From Eubacterium sp. MSJ-33 (lineage in GTDB: Bacteria; Bacillota; Clostridia; Lachnospirales; Lachnospiraceae), in assembly GCF_022174665.1 (NCBI RefSeq), contig NZ_CP076562.1, forward strand, positions 2,558,525 to 2,622,524: DNA of 64,000 nucleotides, read 5' to 3'. Positions 1 to 8,097 of this stretch are shown here, piece by piece. A program made the translations under genes and the position numbers. Numbering within the stretch: the first letter of the stretch is position 1; the number at the start of each line of letters is the position of its first letter. The notes beneath the pieces were generated by a model, which saw nothing but the letters and a program-made list of their open reading frames with translations, was not told the DNA's origin and searched no databases.

Positions 1-690
1 GGGACGGCTAAAACGACGGTAGGCCGATTGCTTGCACAGATCTTGAAAAACGAGGAAGTTCTAAAACGGGGACAACTGGTAGAGTGTGGACGTCAGGATC
101 TGGTTGGAAAATATGTTGGCTGGACGGCGAAAAATGTGGAGGAAAAATTCAGATCTGCACGTGGCGGGGTTCTCTTTATTGATGAAGCATATGCACTTGT
201 GGAAGATGGAAATACGTATGGTGCAGAGGCAATCAATACGATCGTACAGATGATGGAGAATTTCCGCGATGATGTAGTTGTGATATTTGCCGGGTATCCA
301 GAGAAGATGAAACAGTTTCTGGATAAAAATGAGGGGCTGCGCAGCCGGATTGCGTTTCATATGAATTTCCCGGATTACAATACTGATGAACTTTTGGATA
401 TAATGAAGCGGATGCTGGAGCAAAGACAATTTCGCTTAGAGGGACAGGCGGCAGAGAGAAAATGTCGTTCGATTTTCGAGACTGCCTCCAAGGAAGCAGA
501 GTTTGGAAATGGACGATTTGTAAGGAATCTGCTGGAGCATGCGATTATGCGTCAGGCAAATCGTCTGTACGAAGGTGCAGACAATGATAAGGAGATTTCA
601 AAGGAGGAAGCAATGACATTGCTTGCAGATGATTTTGAGATGATTGGTATGAAGAAAGAGCGTAAAACAATGGGGTTTGCAACGGTATAA
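1..690 (+). CDS. AAA+ ATPase, CbxX/CfqX type (5'-truncated)
   Basis: The reading frame is open from base 1, so the gene starts outside the window. The first codons encode GTAKTTVGRLL, the end of a Walker A motif; GGVLFIDEAYAL near base 163 is Walker B, and a sensor-1 region (VVVIFAGYPEKM) and an arginine-finger-like GLRSRIAFH follow. This is the AAA+ module of the CbxX/CfqX (RuBisCO-activase-like, SpoVK-like) family, which uses ATP hydrolysis to remodel protein substrates. The visible part closely resembles the second AAA+ domain of the protein at 1910-4747, so the full protein may also have tandem AAA+ domains. The C-terminus is short and basic. A hairpin terminator follows. Substrate unknown. 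Confidence 0.85.
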   Translation, partial: GTAKTTVGRLLAQILKNEEVLKRGQLVECGRQDLVGKYVGWTAKNVEEKFRSARGGVLFIDEAYALVEDGNTYGAEAINTIVQMMENFRDDVVVIFAGYPEKMKQFLDKNEGLRSRIAFHMNFPDYNTDELLDIMKRMLEQRQFRLEGQAAERKCRSIFETASKEAEFGNGRFVRNLLEHAIMRQANRLYEGADNDKEISKEEAMTLLADDFEMIGMKKERKTMGFATV

Positions 691-732
691 AACAGGGTCC
701 AATGTTATTGGCAATACATGTAAATCAGTAAA

Positions 733-764
733 ACATGCAGGTTTAGCAACCTGTGTGTTTTTTT
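733..764 (+). terminator. Rho-independent terminator
   Basis: The arms GCAGGTT and AACCTGT, with weaker flanking pairs, enclose a short TAGC loop and are followed by a run of seven T. It lies 43 bases after the truncated AAA+ gene and separates it from the XRE gene. Confidence 0.75.
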
Positions 765-924
765 GATATAAATTGATAATTATGAAAATATAAAAATTAA
801 TACGCAAATAGTTAGGACAAGGGAATACCTCTTGTGATAAAATACTGGAGGAATAATGTGCTATTATGCTGTTTATAAATAGAAGGTCTATTAAATAAGA
901 ATTTATAGTATTAAGGGGATATAT

Positions 925-1776
925 ATGACTCTATCAAATACGGAAATTAAATATGAAAAAAAAATGTACAGGCTGAAATATGCGCCGGACTGGGACGGGC
1001 TAAAAGCTATGATCAATCGTGCGAAAGGATCTGAGCGGAGTATGCGGCAGTTTGCATCAGCTTGTGAAATCAGTCCGGCAACGTTTACCAGAATTATGAA
1101 TGGCGATTATAAAAAACCGTTGTCAGTGGAGATGTTGAAGAAAATCGTAGAGGCAGCGGTGCCGGATGCCGGAGTCGCAATGCCGGAGGCTTTGCTGGCG
1201 GACGGCTATGTGGAAGAAGACCTGGATGCCTTGGAAGAAAATCGTTACACAGATCAACATGGCCGATTGAGAGTCTCAGACTTATATGAGATTCTTGTGA
1301 ACGATCTGCGTCGGAGAAAATTACCATTTATAACATATTCTGCGGGCAGTGAAGAGGATATTCCGCGAAGTAGGTTGGAAATGAATAACTTTGACCGATA
1401 TCAGTCTTATCATATGCTGACAGTTCACGTTCAAGGATACGAACCAAAGTACCACAAATTCCATGTGAATGATGCTGACGGGTATCATGTGCGGACAACG
1501 GAAGATCTATGGAGAATCCTTAAAGTATATTCTCTGATGCTTCTGCGGGATGCATATGAACCGGAGGCTGCAAACGATTATAAATACATCATTGTGTTTA
1601 CTTCGGACAAGGTATTTCAGCTTTTCTCAGATGTAATGAAATCCGTAACCGTGAACAATTCGATATCGGCGATATTGGTAGATAAGCAGGAACGGTCGGT
1701 GCGGAAGGAATTTGCTATTCCAAGGAAAGATGGAAAAAGGGAAAAATCAATATTTGAGGAACCATATAAAGAGTAG
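925..1776 (+). CDS. XRE-type helix-turn-helix regulator with unknown C-terminal domain
   Basis: 283 residues. Residues about 30-70 form a Cro/C1-type helix-turn-helix (SMRQFASACEISPATFTRI followed by a second-helix region), so DNA binding is likely. The remaining ~200 residues (SDLYEILVNDLRRRKLPF and onward) are soluble and match no family I recognise; they could be a ligand- or protein-sensing domain. AAGGGG ahead of ATG 925 supports the start. A possible weak promoter is TTGTGA at 832 with TAATGT at 854. The gene sits between two AAA+ genes and has its own terminator, which suggests it regulates the AAA+ cassette. A palindrome in front of the next gene (1845-1854) is a candidate binding site. 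Confidence 0.8.
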   Translation: MTLSNTEIKYEKKMYRLKYAPDWDGLKAMINRAKGSERSMRQFASACEISPATFTRIMNGDYKKPLSVEMLKKIVEAAVPDAGVAMPEALLADGYVEEDLDALEENRYTDQHGRLRVSDLYEILVNDLRRRKLPFITYSAGSEEDIPRSRLEMNNFDRYQSYHMLTVHVQGYEPKYHKFHVNDADGYHVRTTEDLWRILKVYSLMLLRDAYEPEAANDYKYIIVFTSDKVFQLFSDVMKSVTVNNSISAILVDKQERSVRKEFAIPRKDGKREKSIFEEPYKE

Positions 1777-1799
1777 TCAGAAATGACTGCTCTTTTTTT
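1768..1799 (+). terminator. Rho-independent terminator after the XRE gene
   Basis: A near-perfect hairpin, AAAGAGTAGTCA / TGACTGCTCTTT with a GAAA loop, runs into a T tract. Its first bases overlap the stop codon region of the XRE gene. Confidence 0.9.
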
Positions 1800-1830
1800 A
1801 ATATTTTTATGTTTTTGTCATCAGTAACTG

Positions 1831-1865
1831 TTTACAAAACGCTAAACATATGTTAAACATATAAT
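1831..1865 (+). promoter_or_regulatory. Candidate promoter/operator for the double-AAA+ gene
   Basis: TTTACA (1831-1836) and TAAACA (1854-1859) are 17 bases apart, and a TATAAT lies at 1860-1865. Between them is a perfect 10-base palindrome AACATATGTT (1845-1854) inside a run of TAAACA-like repeats. The layout fits a repressor site over a promoter; the XRE protein encoded just upstream is the obvious candidate. This is inference. Confidence 0.4.
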
Positions 1866-1909
1866 AAACAAATAAACAAGCGATGTGAATTGTAAAAGGA
1901 GAGGATATT

Positions 1910-4747
1910 ATGCGATATTTTAATTGTATGTTGAATGCGAATTCAGAGAGTATTCAGAAAAACACAAAGATTCGTTTGAAGGATTATGATTATTCAAGTA
2001 CGATTGCGGCGGTGAATACATATATGTACAGTCACTTGGAGAATGGTCATGCATTTCTTGTGTACAGGGAAGAGAAGAGTCGTCTTTTGGCAATCTTTGC
2101 GTTTGATGAGAAGCGCTATACATATCAGGAAGCATGTGAACATTATGCAGATATTCTTGGTCGGGTCTTTGGAGTGGAGAAGATGAAGGAAGAGTCTGTG
2201 GAACTTACGATGCAGGAATACCTGGATTGTCTGAACGAAGCAAGAAGGAGAGAATATAACAATCGTTTCTTGAATCATGTGGATAATACAAATTTGTGGA
2301 TTTATTATATCAATGGAGACCATAATAATGAGCGTTTTGTCGGTTATGAATTCTCTGAGAAGATTATCTCGGAAGATAAAAAGAAAAGCAATACTATTTA
2401 CGATGCCGGCTTTCTGAAAGAGCTGAACACGATTGATGCGCATGATAATACATCGGAATATTCCGGGAATATGGTGCACTATGTTATTTCCGGCAGAAGT
2501 ATGGAAGCAGCTTCGGATATGACAGAGACCTTGATGCAGCATCTGCGGAAAGCTAACCGTATCCGTAGTCGGCGAATGGAGATTGTGAGGGAGATTCACC
2601 CGCAAATCTTCAAAAAAGATAATCATTTGGAAGACACGATAGAGAATAATTATGGTGGTGTTATCGTGATTGATCTTTCTGTACGGTTTGGACATAGTTC
2701 AACGGAATATGGTATGGCAGCAAAATATATTGAAGGTCTGGTAAAAAGATACCGGAACGAGTGCTTGTTTGTATTTACTTACAATATGGATGATCCGGGG
2801 TTTGCATACAGTGTTCTTCCAAATCTGAAGAAATATGTGATTCCGGTTACTCTACGGGAGGGAACCGGTGATCGCAGACAGGCGGTTGCATATATGAAAG
2901 CGTTGATCAAGGAGTCTGATTATGCAGAATATGCAAATCAGGCAACTGAATTTATGAAGCAGTTTCCGGGAGAAACATTTACGCAGACGGATGTGCTTAT
3001 GGCATATGAGCAGTTTGAAGCGTGGTGTCTGAATAAGAATGTACTTCGGGCATATGACTGCGATATCACAAAGCGATTTTTGCTGGACCGGGATGAGAAC
3101 ACAGAATCCTCCTATGAAAAGCTTCAGAAGATGATTGGGCTGGATACCGTTAAGCATAAGATTGACGATATCATTGCGGAAAATATCATCGAGAAGGAGC
3201 GCAGGAAGCGTGTTGGAAAGAAATATAATACCGGTACGATGCATATGATATTTGGTGGAAATCCGGGAAGTGCGAAGACGACTGTAGCGAAGCTTTTTGC
3301 GGGTATTGCAAAGGAGAAAGGAATTCTGTCAAGTGGCGCATTTGTGGAGCGTGGTGGTATGGATTTAGATGGCTTGATGTACGTGGCGGCCATCCGGGAT
3401 GCATTTTCCGCGGCAAAAGGTGGCGTACTCTTTATCGATGAGGCATATTCTATGAAGAGTGATGGAGCTGTGACAGTGTTGATTCAGGAAATGGAAAATC
3501 ACAGGAACGATGTGATTGTGATTCTTGCCGGATACAATGAGCGGATGCAGAGATTTATGGAGATCAATGAAGGGCTGAAAAGCCGGATTCCACATTGGGT
3601 TGATTTCCCGGATTACAACGCAGATGAGTTGACAGATATTTTCCGGCTCATGGCAAAAGAACGGGGATTTTGTGTCGAAGAGGATGCTGTCGAGGAAGCA
3701 CGTTATATCTTCGACAAAGTTCACAGGCTTGAAAATTTCGGAAATGGACGATATGTGCGTAATCTGCTCGACCGTGCGGTGCAGCAGCAATCGGTGCGGC
3801 TGCTTGCGGAGAGAAAGAATGCAAGTGCAATCAAAAAGAGTGAGCTCTTCCTTATAAAGAAAATAGATATTTCCGCATTAAAGGAAGATGTTGGAGAAGA
3901 CCGGCCCGTGGGCAGTGCGAAGCAGGAACTTGCGGATATGATTGGGCTTTCTGGTGTGAAGGAAGTCCTGAACAAAGCAATCGCGAGCCATAAACTGAAG
4001 AAACTCTGTATGGAAAAGGGAATTCAGAAGGAAAACGCTTCCATGCATATGGTATTTACCGGGAATCCGGGAACTGCAAAGACGACGGTGGCGCGGCTCT
4101 TCGCGGAGATTATGAAGGACGAAGCAATCCTGTCGACCGGGAAGTTCGTCGAAGTCGGACGGGCAGATCTGGTCGGACAGCACGTTGGACACACAGCACC
4201 ACTTGTGAAGAAGAAGTTCAGGGATGCACAGGGTGGCGTGCTTTTTATTGATGAAGCATATTCGCTTTGTGATAGTTATGAGAATGGTTTTGGTGATGAG
4301 GCAATCAATACGATCGTGCAGGAGATGGAAAACCATAGGGATGATGTAATTGTGATCTTCGCAGGTTATCCGGAACCGATGAAACAGTTTCTGGACCGTA
4401 ATCCGGGTATGCAGTCGCGGATTGCATTTCAAATCGAATTCGAGGATTACACAACGGAAGAACTTTGCGCGATTACGAAGCTTATGCTTGCGAAAAAACA
4501 GCTGACGATTACGGAAGCTGCGATGAATAGACTGGAAGGCATTTACGATGCTGCGAGAAAGAGCAGCGACTACGGAAATGGACGATTCGTCCGTAAGATG
4601 CTGGAGGAGGCGGAAATGAATCTGGCAGAACGGATTATGGGTGCAGATTCGGATTCACTTACATTAGAGGCTGTCTCAACAATTGAGGAATCCGACATTC
4701 CGGAGTACCGTGCAAAGGAAAGCAAAAAGATACCGATTGGTTTTTAA
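1910..4747 (+). CDS. Double AAA+ ATPase, CbxX/CfqX type, with unknown N-terminal domain
   Basis: 945 residues. Residues 1-~400 match no family I can name. Two AAA+ modules follow. Module 1 has Walker A GGNPGSAKTT near residue 449 and Walker B GGVLFIDEAYSM near 504. Module 2 has Walker A TGNPGTAKTT near 717 and Walker B GGVLFIDEAYSL near 775. Both keep the sensor-1 and GLKSRI/GMQSRI arginine-finger segments, so both look catalytically competent. The family forms hexameric ATP-driven remodellers; tandem AAA+ proteins of this type occur in Firmicutes secretion, sporulation and conflict loci. The start is set by AAAGGAGAGG before ATG 1910. The protein is related to the truncated gene at 1-690, so the cassette holds at least two such ATPases around one regulator. 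The client is unknown. Confidence 0.85.
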   Translation: MRYFNCMLNANSESIQKNTKIRLKDYDYSSTIAAVNTYMYSHLENGHAFLVYREEKSRLLAIFAFDEKRYTYQEACEHYADILGRVFGVEKMKEESVELTMQEYLDCLNEARRREYNNRFLNHVDNTNLWIYYINGDHNNERFVGYEFSEKIISEDKKKSNTIYDAGFLKELNTIDAHDNTSEYSGNMVHYVISGRSMEAASDMTETLMQHLRKANRIRSRRMEIVREIHPQIFKKDNHLEDTIENNYGGVIVIDLSVRFGHSSTEYGMAAKYIEGLVKRYRNECLFVFTYNMDDPGFAYSVLPNLKKYVIPVTLREGTGDRRQAVAYMKALIKESDYAEYANQATEFMKQFPGETFTQTDVLMAYEQFEAWCLNKNVLRAYDCDITKRFLLDRDENTESSYEKLQKMIGLDTVKHKIDDIIAENIIEKERRKRVGKKYNTGTMHMIFGGNPGSAKTTVAKLFAGIAKEKGILSSGAFVERGGMDLDGLMYVAAIRDAFSAAKGGVLFIDEAYSMKSDGAVTVLIQEMENHRNDVIVILAGYNERMQRFMEINEGLKSRIPHWVDFPDYNADELTDIFRLMAKERGFCVEEDAVEEARYIFDKVHRLENFGNGRYVRNLLDRAVQQQSVRLLAERKNASAIKKSELFLIKKIDISALKEDVGEDRPVGSAKQELADMIGLSGVKEVLNKAIASHKLKKLCMEKGIQKENASMHMVFTGNPGTAKTTVARLFAEIMKDEAILSTGKFVEVGRADLVGQHVGHTAPLVKKKFRDAQGGVLFIDEAYSLCDSYENGFGDEAINTIVQEMENHRDDVIVIFAGYPEPMKQFLDRNPGMQSRIAFQIEFEDYTTEELCAITKLMLAKKQLTITEAAMNRLEGIYDAARKSSDYGNGRFVRKMLEEAEMNLAERIMGADSDSLTLEAVSTIEESDIPEYRAKESKKIPIGF

Positions 4748-4759
4748 CGAAAACATTTT

Positions 4760-4789
4760 TTGCACATTTTTGTCGAAATATGGTAGAAT
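4760..4789 (+). promoter_or_regulatory. Promoter of the five-gene helicase/nuclease operon
   Basis: TTGCAC (4760-4765), an 18-base spacer and TAGAAT (4784-4789), with an extended -10 TGG just before it. It is the only good promoter between the AAA+ gene and 4898, and the next five genes have almost no spacing, so it probably drives all of them. Confidence 0.65.
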
Positions 4790-4897
4790 CAGAACTAAGC
4801 AGGAGTTCCCGGGATATTCGCAGCATGCGGTGTAGTTTTTTGTAAGCTCATCAACCGGTTAGCTGTGTAGCAATAAAGAGGACGGAGGATATTTAAC

Positions 4898-6061
4898 ATG
4901 CAGATTGGATGGGTGGATTACGAAGAAGAACAACGAAAAAATGTAACTATGTTGTTGAAAAATCTCGGCGAACCATCTGTTATGGATGAGTTAGGTTTTT
5001 TGACAATAAAAAGGCGGATATCCGATTGCTTGTATCCTGGGATCTCCACCAATTTAACGCTCGCGAAATATTATATTTTGATTCCGATGATTTTTCGGTC
5101 TGCGTTATCGGAAAACAGACAACAGGTGGTAAAGCATATCCGGGAGATGCAGGATAAAACTACAGGCATATTAGCTGAATATAGAAAAAAACAGGAAGAA
5201 ACCACAGACAAAATTCGCGGTATTATTGGCGGAAAACGGACACCGATGAATGTGTATTGGAGTTCTTTGCGAAAGTTTGGGATTCTAAAAAGGAATGTTG
5301 GAAACATTGGAGATGCTTGCAGTCGAGTTGCCAGAGGGGAAGATGTTTTTGACTTTGAAATCAAGACAACTTTAAAGAATTTCTTTGATTCCAAGGAAAA
5401 TAATCCGTTGGAGCTAACACAGGAGGAGAAAGAAGCTTTGAAAGCTAAAATGCTTCAGGCAGAAGGAATACAAAATTCGCTCCTTCAATATTGTCTGGTT
5501 AATAATCTGTCATTGCAGGAAGACCAATTTCCGAACTCAGACACTATAAATAGAAAAAACAAACAATATGATTTAGCTATTATAAAAACACGTGTCACAG
5601 ATGCCGGGAAACTGTCTTTGCTTATGGAAGGGATATATGCTGTCTATAATTTGATTTTTCTTGAAAAAAATGGGACTACAACGCAAAAAGAGATTAATCA
5701 GGAAAAATTGAAAAAGATTTTTCATGACTGGCTAGAAAAATATAATAAAAATAAAATCAAATCCTCGGATATAGATCTAATTATGGATGATTATGTAGAA
5801 GCTGGCGCTTATAGGGAAGCGCTATGCTCCTTTTTGAAAAATTTCATAGAGAATATAGAGGAAATAAGCGGGCAGAGAGTGGAAAATCCGGAAGATATAA
5901 AAATATCGAATGAGTTGACCAACCTTATTATAGATCGTGAAAAATACTGTAAACAGGACAGGGCAGAGCTTGGAAAAAAAGGAATTCCATTCGAAGAGAA
6001 AAAAACAACATTGGATTTCAGACATGGTGTGGCACAGAAGATATTAAAGGATATTATATAA
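4898..6061 (+). CDS. DUF6361-like protein
   Basis: 387 residues, soluble, with no signal peptide or membrane segment. The N-terminus (QIGWVDYEEEQRKNV, then an LGFLTIKRRISDCLYPG-like stretch and LAKYYILIPMIFR) resembles, from memory, the family called DUF6361, whose members often lie beside phospholipase-D-fold and helicase genes. The family assignment should be checked. The C-terminal half (after about residue 150) is helical and charged. ACGGAGG lies ahead of ATG 4898. It is first in an operon with the PLD-fold gene (8-base gap), a SNF2-like helicase and an AddB/AddA-like pair, so a structural or recognition role in that complex is plausible. No catalytic motif is visible. Confidence 0.7.
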   Translation: MQIGWVDYEEEQRKNVTMLLKNLGEPSVMDELGFLTIKRRISDCLYPGISTNLTLAKYYILIPMIFRSALSENRQQVVKHIREMQDKTTGILAEYRKKQEETTDKIRGIIGGKRTPMNVYWSSLRKFGILKRNVGNIGDACSRVARGEDVFDFEIKTTLKNFFDSKENNPLELTQEEKEALKAKMLQAEGIQNSLLQYCLVNNLSLQEDQFPNSDTINRKNKQYDLAIIKTRVTDAGKLSLLMEGIYAVYNLIFLEKNGTTTQKEINQEKLKKIFHDWLEKYNKNKIKSSDIDLIMDDYVEAGAYREALCSFLKNFIENIEEISGQRVENPEDIKISNELTNLIIDREKYCKQDRAELGKKGIPFEEKKTTLDFRHGVAQKILKDII

Positions 6062-6069
6062 AGTAAAAG

Positions 6070-8094
6070 ATGGAAGAAAAGGAAATGCAACAAAAACGAA
6101 TATTGAATCCGGAGACAGCGCAGGTAGAATATTGCGGCCTTTTGCAGGCTGGAGATGAGTATGAATTGGAGCAGGCGGTATGTCTGACTTATTCCCTCGA
6201 TCTTGATGCACTGCTGGGTGTGCTGCTATCTTTGGGACAGCGTGAGGCAGACGGCGGTCAGAAAGAAATCTATAACCCGTTGGTTGGTGTGCGGATTGTG
6301 CGCGAACTGAGCAAAAAGGTGCATGTTTTTTGTAATAAAGGCGGTTGCAAGCTGCCGGTGACTACAACGGATAAGACAAAAGCGCTGTATCAGATGATAA
6401 TCAATAACTGTGTGCATGAAGTATCCATGAAAAACGAAGGGTATAATTTCCATCCGAAGGTATGGATTCTTCAATATAAAAAGAAAGAAACTGACAAACA
6501 GATAATGAAACTTGTGGTTTCCAGTCGAAATCTTACATTTGACCAGGACATGGATGTATCGGTAGAGATTACCGGGCAGATAACAGACAATAACGGGCAG
6601 ATAACAGACAATAAAAATGTGGAAAATCGTTCTTTGTGGATGATGCTGGACTGGGTGGCGAGACAGATAAAACAGTCTGACGATAACGATAGTCAACTGG
6701 CGAGACAGAAAAAACAGTCCGACGATACCGATAGTCAACTGGCGAGACAGAAAAAACAGCCCGACGATACCGATAGTCAACTGGTGAAAAATTTAATGGA
6801 AAACTTAAAAAAGATAAAGTTTCAGGTAGATCCGGGCATATTTACCGGACCTGTATTTCATTGGTTTCATGGAGGAAAAAAAACAGAGAAACCGGAAAAG
6901 TTATTTTCATATTGTGAGAATTTGATTGTAGTTTCCCCATTTCTCGCAGAAGGTGTAATAAAAAAGTTCATCTTTGAAAATGGTACAAAACCGCAAAGAA
7001 GATGCCTGATCACGCGGAAAGAGTCCTTGACGCAGGGAATATACGAAATATGGTGTCAGGATGAAAAAGGTGAAATCTGGGTTACAAAGGATGATTGTGA
7101 CAGAAAAATACATGCAAAAATATATTATACAGAAAAAGATGAGAAGCAGAAATTATATATCGGTTCGCTCAATGCAACACAAAATGCATTTGAACATAAT
7201 GAAGAAGTGTTATTGGAACTGAAATATAAAAATCAGAAATATGAGAATATCCGAAAGAACCTGCTGGCGCTGCCTGCGCAGGGCGGAAAAGAGTGTTCGC
7301 CTTTCTTTGAAAAAGTTGAGGATAAATCCCAAATTCATGAGAATGAAGAACGGACGGAATCTGCTGACGATTTCCGAAAAGTGATATATGCGATTCAGGA
7401 TGCGAAGCTTTCGTTTTCGGATGGTTTATATGACATAACCGTAGAGGCTGAGGCAGAGAATGCGGATTTGTTTAAGGATATCTATATATATCCGTTTGGG
7501 GCTGTAGAAAGAAAAAAAGCAGAAGCAAAATTTGAATTTAAAGAAAAAAAATACGAAAAAGACGAAAAATACGAAAAATATATCTATATCGCATGTATGA
7601 AGGGACTGCAGCCACAGGAACTTGGTACGGGTTTTGTAGTGACGAAAAAAGAGAAAGACGGCAGTCTGAGTGAAGAGAGATTGATACAGCTTACAGTCGC
7701 AGACGGGCAATTACCGGATGGACAGAAAACGTGGAGAAAAGATGCGGAACAGGCATGCATAGATATGATTTTTGGAGATGCAAAATATCTGGATGCATGG
7801 ATGATTCGTGATATCTTTAACGTTAATCTGAAGATAGACTCGGATGGAGACGGATATGCAGAGGGCGATGGACATGGTACAGGGGATGGATCAGTATGGG
7901 AAAAATACACATGGTATGAGCAACTGTTGAAACATGCGGCAATGGATCCGGAAAATCTAAAAATGCATTTGGATGCATGGATGAAAAAAAGAGATAAATA
8001 TGGTACGAAATTTACGGAGCGGATGAACGAATTAACTCCGTTGTTTCAATTGATAGAAAAGGCAATAGAAGATACATCAAAAAAAGAGGAATGA
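6070..8094 (+). CDS. Phospholipase-D-fold protein (candidate nuclease)
   Basis: 674 residues. Two PLD-like half-sites are visible: HPK at residues 128-130 followed by KLVVSSRNLT, and HAK at 348-350 followed by YIGSLNATQNAF. This is the HxK...(S/N) pattern of the PLD superfamily, which includes nucleases and phosphodiesterases; in this context a nuclease is more likely than a lipase. Between the half-sites is a low-complexity linker made of three 14-residue repeats (LARQKKQSDDTDSQ type) preceded by a doubled GQITDNN unit. The C-terminal third is not recognised. The start is ATG 6070, with weak SD signal, 8 bases after the DUF6361-like gene; an in-frame ATG at 6085 is an alternative. The helicase gene starts 3 bases after its stop. 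Confidence 0.8.
   Translation: MEEKEMQQKRILNPETAQVEYCGLLQAGDEYELEQAVCLTYSLDLDALLGVLLSLGQREADGGQKEIYNPLVGVRIVRELSKKVHVFCNKGGCKLPVTTTDKTKALYQMIINNCVHEVSMKNEGYNFHPKVWILQYKKKETDKQIMKLVVSSRNLTFDQDMDVSVEITGQITDNNGQITDNKNVENRSLWMMLDWVARQIKQSDDNDSQLARQKKQSDDTDSQLARQKKQPDDTDSQLVKNLMENLKKIKFQVDPGIFTGPVFHWFHGGKKTEKPEKLFSYCENLIVVSPFLAEGVIKKFIFENGTKPQRRCLITRKESLTQGIYEIWCQDEKGEIWVTKDDCDRKIHAKIYYTEKDEKQKLYIGSLNATQNAFEHNEEVLLELKYKNQKYENIRKNLLALPAQGGKECSPFFEKVEDKSQIHENEERTESADDFRKVIYAIQDAKLSFSDGLYDITVEAEAENADLFKDIYIYPFGAVERKKAEAKFEFKEKKYEKDEKYEKYIYIACMKGLQPQELGTGFVVTKKEKDGSLSEERLIQLTVADGQLPDGQKTWRKDAEQACIDMIFGDAKYLDAWMIRDIFNVNLKIDSDGDGYAEGDGHGTGDGSVWEKYTWYEQLLKHAAMDPENLKMHLDAWMKKRDKYGTKFTERMNELTPLFQLIEKAIEDTSKKEE
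6574..6783 (+). repeat. In-frame tandem repeats in the PLD gene
   Basis: Two 21-base units (6574-6594 and 6595-6615) are followed, after a short gap, by three near-identical 42-base units (6658-6699, 6700-6741, 6742-6783). All unit lengths are multiples of three, so copy-number change would lengthen or shorten the linker without a frameshift. The last two 42-base units differ at only one position. Confidence 0.9.
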
Positions 8095-8097
8095 TAG

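Noticed and set aside
1994..2695. 233-codon open frame on the minus strand
   Set aside because: Antisense to the double-AAA+ gene with no SD and no recognisable motif.
6574..6783. CRISPR-like array
   Set aside because: The repeats are contiguous without unique spacers and are in frame inside a gene, and no cas gene is present.
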